DNA of 14,792 nt from JACOXB01 sp036517755 (lineage in GTDB: Bacteria; Patescibacteriota; Minisyncoccia; UBA6257; Colwellbacteraceae). Shown piece after piece: positions 1-4,253 of the stretch. The stretch lies in the NCBI GenBank assembly GCA_036517755.1, contig DATDUH010000002.1:1-14792 (forward strand), written 5' to 3'. Each line of letters begins with the position of its first letter. Position 1 is the first letter of the stretch. Position numbers and translations under genes: made by a program. The notes under the pieces are model-generated. The model was given only the letters and a program-made list of their open reading frames with translations. It did no database searches and was not told where the DNA came from.

Positions 1-181
1 TCCTCGCGCGGTACCGCTTCTCCACTTCGATGCCAGGGAGGGCCTCCACGAGCAAGGCTCGGAGATCGATATCTAGCTCCCTGACGTGGCTGATGAGTCG
101 TTCCAGCTCCTCATCGCTCAGGTTCGCCGGATTCTTGAGCAGGAGGAGAAAGGCCCTGTCTCTCTCTATCAAAGTGCCCAT
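1..181 (-). CDS. Small hypothetical protein, partial (runs off left edge)
   Basis: An open frame starts at ATG 181-179 and stays open to the window edge, giving 60 codons and no stop. A strong ribosome binding site (AGAGGTG, 4 nt before the ATG) and an upstream promoter at 215-243 support translation. The visible part is charged and probably helical: it begins MGTLIERDRAFLLLLKNP, continues with an acidic stretch (LSDEELERLI) and then VRELDIDLRALLVEALPGIEVE. There is no signal peptide, membrane span or motif I recognise. Codons are GC-richer (CTC, CTG, AGG, GAG, GCC) than in the genes to the right, which lean on TTA, ATT and AAA. It is a separate unit from rnpB, since a terminator lies between them. 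It could be a small regulatory or phage-type protein, but nothing in the sequence shows this. I am fairly sure it is coding and cannot say what it does. Confidence 0.6.
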   Translation of the reverse strand, partial: MGTLIERDRAFLLLLKNPANLSDEELERLISHVRELDIDLRALLVEALPGIEVEKRYRAR

Positions 182-214
182 TTGTCACCTCTTTTCTTCG
201 TGGGTAACTCCAAA

Positions 215-243
215 ATCTAAGCATTTATTCAAAAAGCCGTCAA
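215..243 (-). promoter_or_regulatory. Promoter for the small left-edge ORF
   Basis: On the minus strand TTGACG (243-238) and TTAGAT (220-215) are separated by exactly 17 nt. The bases just before the -10 are TGC, an extended -10 arrangement. Predicted start is near 208, giving a leader of about 27 nt before the ATG at 181. It follows the rnpB terminator directly. Confidence 0.6.
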
Positions 244-277
244 TTATAATTAGATAGGACAATAGATAGGGTAAAAC

Positions 278-312
278 AAAAAAGGAGCCCTAGTGAACTA
301 GGGCTCCTTTTT
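278..312 (-). terminator. Rho-independent terminator of rnpB
   Basis: A perfect 15-bp inverted repeat (arms 279-293 and 298-312) surrounds a 4-nt loop (294-297). The core is GGAGCCCTAG/CTAGGGCTCC, flanked by A5 on one side and T5 on the other. Read on the minus strand it ends in a T run immediately after the rnpB 3' end at 313. The symmetrical A/T flanks would also let it work in the opposite direction. Confidence 0.9.
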
Positions 313-704
313 GGAGGCAATCCGTAAGCCGGATTCTGTCTTGGGCAGTAATTTATCTGAGCCTTCAATTACTCTCAGGCTTGAGCGGCACTCCCTAAGT
401 CGATTTCTCGGTTGGGTACGGCCTTGCACCCAGGTAAGGTTTTAGCCGTTTCACTCCAGTCTTTTTATCCCTATAACTGGACTAGGCCGTCTACGTTGGG
501 ATCGGGCCCGTCCGACCCTTGCAAGTCGGACCGTCACTGTTCGCACCTCTATCCTTACGGACGACGGGCGTTACCCGCTACCTTTGCCAATGCGAAGCAT
601 TGGCCGGGTGTCCGGACTTTCCTCCCTATCCAGGAACTTCAGGTAAAGAACGATCGCTTTAGGGTTGGAGTTCGCTGGATAGGGCTACTGCCTGGATTAC
701 CTCC
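313..704 (-). ncRNA. rnpB: RNase P RNA (M1 RNA)
   Basis: This is the catalytic RNA that trims the 5' leader of precursor tRNAs. The minus strand carries the 5' signature GAGGAAAGTCCGG (624-612) and the 3' signature AGACAGAATCCGGCTTAC (341-324), both diagnostic of bacterial RNase P RNA. The ends are set by an 11-bp P1 helix, GGAGGTAATCC (704-694) with GGATTGCCTCC (323-313). P2 pairs GGCAGTAG (692-685) with TTACTGCC (351-344). P3 is a perfect 10-bp stem, CCCTATCCAG (684-675) with CTGGATAGGG (633-624). The GGGTGCAAGG segment near the 3' third fits the conserved core. Length is about 392 nt, normal for a type A RNA. It has its own promoter (712-740) and terminator (278-312), so it is an independent unit. 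Confidence 0.97.
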
Positions 705-711
705 AACGAAG

Positions 712-740
712 TTTATAGCATAGGACCGTAACAATTTCAA
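712..740 (-). promoter_or_regulatory. Promoter of rnpB
   Basis: TTGAAA (740-735), a 17-nt spacer ending in TGC, then TATAAA (717-712) gives a near-consensus sigma-70-type promoter with an extended -10. The predicted start at about 705 coincides with the first base of the P1 helix of RNase P RNA. This independently supports both the promoter and the RNA 5' end. Confidence 0.85.
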
Positions 741-741
741 T

Positions 742-781
742 ATAAAAAGCAGAACGGCCCTACGCATCGTGCGTAGGGCCG
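742..781 (-). terminator. Probable terminator of the unassigned RNA
   Basis: A perfect 12-bp stem (CGGCCCTACGCA at 755-766 with its complement at 770-781) closes a 3-nt loop. On the minus strand it is followed by TTCTGCTTTTTATA, so the T run starts a few bases late but is clear. The -35 of rnpB begins at 740, immediately after it. It fits the 3' end of the RNA described at 755-1361. Confidence 0.7.
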
Positions 782-1361
782 AGTGACGAGAGGACGGCCT
801 CCAAGTGGAGGCAGTTCCAACCTTTCCTCGTCCTCGCCCCGAAGGGCTCTGTGGAAGAGGGAAGATCCGGCTAAAGGCCGTCCTCATCCGTCCGAAGACA
901 CATCAAATCTTGCCCTGTAGGGATGGGCCCGAGTGGACTTAACACCCGAACCGAGAGCCCAGCCAGCAACTGACTCACGGATCTGCCCACCGGCGGCCTT
1001 GCGAGCCGTCGGTAGCTATCAACCCGATTTTGCCAGGGAGGTGCCGCTCCCCATCGCCGCTGCTTTCTTCGAGGCGAAATCGATGTTGTTCCTGTCCGGC
1101 GATCAGTCCGAAGAGGAACATTGCCTTCGCCGGGGCCCGCTCGGTAACCGACCCGTCTAGACTAACTCTCACCCCTCGTTGTCGAGACGCAAGAGGCGTC
1201 GAGAGATCTCGGTGTTTTTTACCAGTCGTACACTGGCCAAGCGATTAGCCACGTCCCCGGTACTGGGGTTAACGTTCCTTACCGGACAGGAGCGCGCACC
1301 CATTCTTCTAGGGGCTTTCCAGTCCGCAGAAGAACGGGTGCGCTATTTCTTAAGGTACAGT
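755..1361 (-). ncRNA. Large structured RNA of about 600 nt, family not recognised
   Basis: This stretch has no credible protein gene, is clearly GC-richer than its surroundings, and is bracketed by a promoter (1368-1396) and a terminator hairpin (755-781) on the minus strand. It is full of inverted repeats. A 16-bp stem with one G-U pair (1343-1328 with 1309-1294) lies at the 5' end. CCAGT/ACTGG (1236-1232 with 1226-1222) and GGGAG/CTCCC (1051-1047 with 1040-1036) are hairpins. ACCG-A-CGGC (1013-1005) pairs with GCCG-C-CGGT (997-989). GCCC-TTCG-GGGC (847-836) is a UUCG-capped stem. GCCTCC/GGAGGC (812-797) is another hairpin. Long-range 10-bp perfect complements join 1291-1282 with 1099-1090 and 885-876 with 799-790. 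CGATTT (1082-1077) with AAATCG (1030-1025) would close a three-way junction. I see none of the hallmarks of tmRNA, SRP RNA, 6S RNA, or group I or II introns. It sits directly upstream of rnpB. GOLLD, ROOL and OLE are size-comparable classes I could not test. Confidence 0.65.
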
Positions 1362-1367
1362 GTTGTA

Positions 1368-1396
1368 TTTATAACTAGACTACGGCTTTTCTACAA
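1368..1396 (-). promoter_or_regulatory. Promoter of the unassigned structured RNA
   Basis: TTGTAG (1396-1391), 17-nt spacer, TATAAA (1373-1368) on the minus strand. The predicted start is near 1361, about 18 nt before the first long stem at 1343. It lies in the short gap after the RNase H gene stop (1432). The spacer contains half of a weak hairpin with a CGGC/GCCG core (1401-1383) that has no T run, so I do not call a terminator there. Confidence 0.55.
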
Positions 1397-1431
1397 GGCC
1401 GATGTTATTAAGCTGTGGAAAACTGGAGGGC

Positions 1432-1836
1432 CTAAAATAATGTGTCCAGGGCTTTATTGACCAAACGGTCGGCCTCCTTGTTTTTGGCCCGAGGGATCTG
1501 GACGAATTTCACGCTCTTAAAATCCTGCTTCAGGTTCCAGATTCCGATGAAAAGTGGCTGGAGTTCTTTATTCTTGATTTTGTACTCCCCGTTCAACTGG
1601 CGGGTTAAGAGTTCGCTATCTGTCCTTAATTCGATCTCGGTCAAGCCGGCCCGCTTTCCCCCTAAGAGGTGCTTAGCCTTTTTTAGAGCAAAAACAACGG
1701 CCTTGTATTCGGCCACGTTATTGGTGGTCTTACCAATTGCCTCGCCGTATTCTTTTTCTCCCACTACAACCCCAATGGCCGCCGGGCCAGGATTTCCCCT
1801 GGCCCCGCCGTCGGTATGGATTACGAGCTTACTCAT
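1432..1836 (-). CDS. rnhA: Ribonuclease HI family protein
   Basis: This is a 134-aa single-domain RNase H fold protein, expected to cut the RNA strand of RNA:DNA hybrids in the cytoplasm. The four acidic catalytic positions are visible: D9 in HTDGGARGNPG, E43 in NNVAEY, D73 in RTDSELL and D123 in KNKEADRLVN. The HTDGGARGNPGPA opening and RTDSELLTRQLNG segment are typical of the archaeal/Gram-positive-type RNase HI (YpeP/YpdQ-like) rather than the E. coli form, since the basic protrusion is missing. The start ATG at 1836 overlaps the end of the upstream exonuclease gene by 8 nt and has AGGAA just before it, so the two are probably translationally coupled. It is the last gene of the pgk unit. 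I use rnhA for the family only. Confidence in the fold is high and in the exact cellular role moderate. Confidence 0.85.
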   Translation of the reverse strand: MSKLVIHTDGGARGNPGPAAIGVVVGEKEYGEAIGKTTNNVAEYKAVVFALKKAKHLLGGKRAGLTEIELRTDSELLTRQLNGEYKIKNKELQPLFIGIWNLKQDFKSVKFVQIPRAKNKEADRLVNKALDTLF

Positions 1837-2386
1837 TTCCTATTAGTTTAAGAAAAACTTTATATGCAGTCCGGGCATCATCAAGGGCGCGATGAGGATG
1901 TCCCTGATCGACCCGAAAGTAATTAGCTAGTTGGCCCAGGGTGAGGTTAGGAAGCTCGGGCCGTTCGCCTAACACTACCCAGGCCAACGAGAAAATATCC
2001 AAGCCTTTGTAAAAATAGGTTGGTTCAAGACTTAAATCTTCAACTGCTTTTTGGAGCCACATCCAATCAAACGGCAAATTATTGGCAACAAGGATTGAGT
2101 TATCGACAAATTCAAGAAATTTTTTAATCCCCTCTTCTTTCGAGACAGCTGCTTGCCAGTCTTTTTCGTTATAACCGTTAATTACAAGGGCTTCGGGGAT
2201 AGCGTTTTCAATATGTTCGGGTTTAATTTTAATCTCGAATTCTCCGAGAGATTTAAATTCTTTAGGTTCTGCCCTAACCGCACCGAGCTCGATAATCTCG
2301 GCTTTCAAGTCAAGGCGAGTCGTCTCGGTGTCGAAGAAACAAAGGCCTCGTTCCCCTAGGGGAACCTCAAAATGTCTATAAACCAT
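1829..2386 (-). CDS. DEDDh 3'-5' exonuclease (DnaQ/epsilon-like)
   Basis: A DnaQ-fold 3'-5' exonuclease. With the longer reading (TTG at 2407, 192 aa) the DEDDh residues are D26 and E28 in FFDTETT, D114 in NNLPFDWMWL, and H172 and D177 in HRALDDARTAY. All five are present, so it should be active with two metal ions. I prefer the ATG at 2386 (185 aa, MVYRHFEV), which follows GGAAA with a 6-nt spacing. The TTG at 2407 is a weaker codon with no upstream Shine-Dalgarno. The gene overlaps the end of pgk by about 11 nt and the RNase H gene by 8 nt. There is no polymerase or helicase domain, so it could be a stand-alone proofreading subunit, an RNase T/oligoribonuclease-like enzyme or a repair exonuclease. 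The sequence does not decide between these. Pairing with RNase H suggests nucleic-acid turnover or primer removal, as inference only. Confidence 0.82.
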   Translation of the reverse strand: MVYRHFEVPLGERGLCFFDTETTRLDLKAEIIELGAVRAEPKEFKSLGEFEIKIKPEHIENAIPEALVINGYNEKDWQAAVSKEEGIKKFLEFVDNSILVANNLPFDWMWLQKAVEDLSLEPTYFYKGLDIFSLAWVVLGERPELPNLTLGQLANYFRVDQGHPHRALDDARTAYKVFLKLIGNE

Positions 2387-3455
2387 GCTTTTTCCGCAAT
2401 ACCTCAATGGCCGGTAGTCGCTTGCCAGCTAGAAAATCAAGCATCGCCCCACCGCCGGTAGAGATAAAAAGGTTGCCCAACTCTTGTTCTTTAGGTTTCG
2501 GCGAGAGGGAACTAACGGTCTCCCCTCCTCCGATGACCGTTTTCGCCCTTTTGTTTTTAAAGATTGCCCGAGCCACCGCTTCGGTCCCCTGGCTGAATTT
2601 TTTCTTTTCAAAAAGTCCCATTGGACCGTTCCAGATTACGGTTTTAGCGTTACCAATAATCTCGGTGTAAAAAGCGATGGTCTCCGAGCCAATATCAAGA
2701 ATCTTGCCCTTTTCGGTTAGCCAGTCGATCGGAGTGACGATTTTTTTATGATTAATAATCGGCTTCAGCTGATTAAGAAGATTGGGGGCGTAAAGCGATT
2801 TGCCGATATCAAATCCCCTGCCCGCGAGAAAGGTGTTGGCCGGTCCGCCGCCGAGGAGAATCCAGTCGGCTTTGGGTAATAGGTTTTTAATCACGCCCAA
2901 TTTATCTTCGGTTTTGGCACCGCCAATAATAACGACAAACGGACGGCGGGGATGGCTTTTAACCGTTTCCAGTTTTTTGATCTCCTTTTTAAGATTGGGA
3001 CCGGCTTGGCTTGGCAAGAATCGGGTGATGGCAGCAAGAGAAGCGGTTTCTCGGTGGCTTGTCGCAAAGTCATCGTTAATGTAGCGATCAGCTAGATTTG
3101 AAAGATTTCTGGCTAGGGCTTGGCTGTTTCTATTCTCGCCAGGAAGAAATCTGATATTTTCTAGAAGAAAGATGCTTCGGGAGGGAGATTTGGTTATTCT
3201 CGTTTCTATCTTCGGGAAATCGAAATTGTTGAGGAAAGTAACCTTACGGTTTAGGGCTTGCGAGAGGGCGGGGGTAAGCGGTTGCAGGCTTAAGCTTTTA
3301 TCTCGGCTTCGCGGACGGCCTCGGTGACTTACAATCACTACTTTATGGCCTCTTTTTTGGATAGCCCTAATAGTAGAGACAGCGGTTTGGAACCTAAGAT
3401 TTTCTTTAAAATTTTTCTCCTTAATATCAAGATTCAAACGGAGAAGATAAGTCAT
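2376..3455 (-). CDS. pgk: Phosphoglycerate kinase, short and divergent
   Basis: Glycolytic enzyme interconverting 1,3-bisphosphoglycerate + ADP and 3-phosphoglycerate + ATP in the cytosol. Recognisable motifs in order: SHRGRP (43-48), LLENIRF (97-103), INDDFATSHR (126-135), GGAKTEDKLGVI (178-189), GGGPANTFL (202-210), IWNGPMGLFE (274-283), GGGETVSSL (309-317) and STGGGAMLDFLAGKRLPAIEVL (from 332). At 359 aa it is some 30-40 residues shorter than usual. It starts straight at the first substrate strand, lacking the usual KTIRDVDLKGKRVLV lead-in, and an in-frame TAG two codons before the ATG rules out an upstream start. The substrate motif normally RVDxN reads RLNLD (6-10), so the Asp and Asn have swapped places. 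The usual GGGD near the nucleotide is GGGE (E312). No Shine-Dalgarno is visible because a heptamer repeat runs up to the ATG. Its promoter is at 3616-3644. Confidence 0.93.
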   Translation of the reverse strand: MTYLLRLNLDIKEKNFKENLRFQTAVSTIRAIQKRGHKVVIVSHRGRPRSRDKSLSLQPLTPALSQALNRKVTFLNNFDFPKIETRITKSPSRSIFLLENIRFLPGENRNSQALARNLSNLADRYINDDFATSHRETASLAAITRFLPSQAGPNLKKEIKKLETVKSHPRRPFVVIIGGAKTEDKLGVIKNLLPKADWILLGGGPANTFLAGRGFDIGKSLYAPNLLNQLKPIINHKKIVTPIDWLTEKGKILDIGSETIAFYTEIIGNAKTVIWNGPMGLFEKKKFSQGTEAVARAIFKNKRAKTVIGGGETVSSLSPKPKEQELGNLFISTGGGAMLDFLAGKRLPAIEVLRKKHGL

Positions 3456-3459
3456 TAGC

Positions 3460-3494
3460 TAGTATTTAGTATCTAGTATTTAGTATCTAGTATC
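3460..3494. repeat. Five-copy heptanucleotide tandem repeat before pgk
   Basis: Five consecutive 7-mers on the plus strand follow the pattern TAGTATY: TAGTATT, TAGTATC, TAGTATT, TAGTATC, TAGTATC. A degenerate partial unit (TAGC) lies between them and the start codon of pgk at 3455. The tract occupies the place where the pgk ribosome binding site should be. Confidence 0.9.
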
Positions 3495-3609
3495 AACGGG
3501 CCCGATAAACCAACGCTCCGACCGAAGTCGGAGCGCGGCACCAAGCAAGATGGAGCAATCCTTGATTAGTGTTTTGAGGCACTGCCAGAGATTGCCTAAC
3601 ACTCACTCT
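3495..3609 (-). promoter_or_regulatory. Structured 5' leader of pgk (or a small RNA)
   Basis: From the predicted start near 3609 the minus strand gives about 110 nt of structured RNA before the heptamer tract. GCAATC (3595-3590) can pair with GATTGC (3560-3555), and AGTGTT (3603-3598) with AACACT (3573-3568). The two helices interleave, a pseudoknot arrangement, with a small GGC-AGT-GCC hairpin (3586-3578) between them. A 9-bp C(UUCG)G hairpin follows at 3535-3514. It could be a cis-regulatory leader of pgk or a free small RNA ending at that hairpin. I recognise no known riboswitch class, and 6-bp helices can arise by chance. Confidence 0.4.
3506..3535 (-). terminator. UUCG hairpin, possible attenuator or weak terminator
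   Basis: Perfect 9-bp stem CGCTCCGAC/GTCGGAGCG (arms 3514-3522 and 3527-3535). On the minus strand it is capped by TTCG with a C-G closing pair, an exceptionally stable tetraloop. It is followed by TTGGTTTATC, an imperfect T tract, and a CGGGCCCG palindrome (3505-3498). The stem is strong enough for termination, but the T run is poor. Confidence 0.45.
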
Positions 3610-3615
3610 AAAATA

Positions 3616-3644
3616 AGAGTAGCAAAAATTTCCTAAAAAGTCAA
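3616..3644 (-). promoter_or_regulatory. Promoter driving pgk and its leader
   Basis: TTGACT (3644-3639), a 17-nt spacer ending in TGC, then TACTCT (3621-3616) on the minus strand: five of six -35 consensus bases plus an extended -10. The -35 overlaps the stop codon of the GtrA gene (3641-3643). pgk can therefore be transcribed separately from the long upstream gene train. Predicted start is about 3609. Confidence 0.7.
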
Positions 3645-4246
3645 GCCTTTTCAGTCTTTTTAAAGACGATGAACTTGTAGCCGATGAAGTTCCAAGTTAG
3701 GGCGGCGAGAGTGGCAAGGAAAGCGGCAATGTTAGCCCAGAGAACCGGACCCAGATTGCCCAGCGGGCCGATGACATTAACCGCAAGAGTGGCTACCCCG
3801 ACATTGATGCCCAGACCGAATAAGCTGACGACCAGAAATTCAACGAATTCCGTCTTTTTCTTTGAGGCGGCCTCAAAGGTCCAGTATTTATTCCAAAAAT
3901 AGCTGTTAATCACAGCTACGGTAAACGATATTCCTTTAAATACTCCGAACCAGAGACCAGCCGCAACGCCGGCGACGAGGATCAATAGATTAAGGATACC
4001 GAAGTCAACAAAAGTATTTAAGCCGCCGACCACACCGAATTTACCGATTTGCCAGAGAATCTGGAGCCAACGGCTCAAGAATCGGACTACTAAAAGTCCG
4101 ACAATAGTTAGAATCCCCAGAGTTAAAGAGATCGCGATTTGAAAATTGGTTGAGAAATTCGAGACGACATTCAAAACAGTTGGAAACGAGAGTACGGTCA
4201 CGAGGGTGGCGACAAAAAGGCCGATTTTTAGATCTCTTTTGGTCAT
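3641..4246 (-). CDS. GtrA-family membrane protein
   Basis: A 201-aa multi-span membrane protein. Two hydrophobic helices at about 8-28 and 35-56 precede a GtrA-like domain (PF04138 type) beginning with QIGKFGVVGGLNTFVDFGIL. That domain has four further spans, a SYFWNKYWTF motif near 115-124 and a closing WNFIGYKFIVFK. GtrA-family proteins are thought to move polyprenyl-phosphate-linked sugars across the cytoplasmic membrane for envelope glycosylation. Which sugar cannot be read from the sequence. The first two helices are an addition compared with the minimal family of about 130 aa. ATG 4246 lies 7 nt after the tpiA stop, with only a weak purine stretch before it. Together with galT nearby it hints at sugar-nucleotide or cell-surface glycan supply, which is inference from context. 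Confidence 0.85.
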   Translation of the reverse strand: MTKRDLKIGLFVATLVTVLSFPTVLNVVSNFSTNFQIAISLTLGILTIVGLLVVRFLSRWLQILWQIGKFGVVGGLNTFVDFGILNLLILVAGVAAGLWFGVFKGISFTVAVINSYFWNKYWTFEAASKKKTEFVEFLVVSLFGLGINVGVATLAVNVIGPLGNLGPVLWANIAAFLATLAALTWNFIGYKFIVFKKTEKA

Positions 4247-4253
4247 ATCTTAA

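Noticed and set aside
785..840. A degenerate second RNase P RNA, because GACGAGGAAAGG (832-821) resembles the GAGGAAAGTCC signature
   Set aside because: The match is limited to GAGGAAAG. The P4 partner and the AGANAG...CCGGCTTAC 3' signature are absent, and a full rnpB is present next to it.
961..1020. Group II intron domain V-like hairpin (ACCGACGGC ... GCCGCCGGT)
   Set aside because: There is no AGC triad/GAAA receptor arrangement and no 5' GTGYG boundary, and no reverse transcriptase is nearby. It is only a hairpin with one mismatch.
755..1361. tmRNA (ssrA) as the identity of the large RNA, because of its size and pseudoknot-like pairings
   Set aside because: I found no 5' GGNNNNGATTCGACGGG-type start, no T-arm with GTTCRA near the 3' end, and no tag-peptide reading frame ending in LAA plus stop, in either normal or permuted order.
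1383..1401. Terminator after the RNase H gene (CGGCCTT ... AAGCCG)
   Set aside because: The stem is short with a bulge and has no T run on either strand. It overlaps the -35 region of the next promoter.
412..1460. Several plus- and minus-strand open frames of 65-103 codons across the RNA region
   Set aside because: They overlap rnpB, the terminator hairpins and the structured RNA, lack ribosome binding sites, and encode low-complexity Arg/Ser/Pro-rich sequences typical of chance frames.
3505..3550. T-box riboswitch, because TTGGTGCCGCG followed by a stable hairpin resembles the T-box/antiterminator
   Set aside because: The leader is only about 110-150 nt, there is no specifier stem-loop, and the downstream gene is pgk rather than an aminoacyl-tRNA synthetase or amino-acid gene.
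3551..3595. A tRNA-like element: GCAATC/GATTGC stem followed by TCCA
   Set aside because: Only about 45 nt with no D arm, anticodon arm or T loop. The stem is better read as one half of the interleaved helices of the pgk leader.
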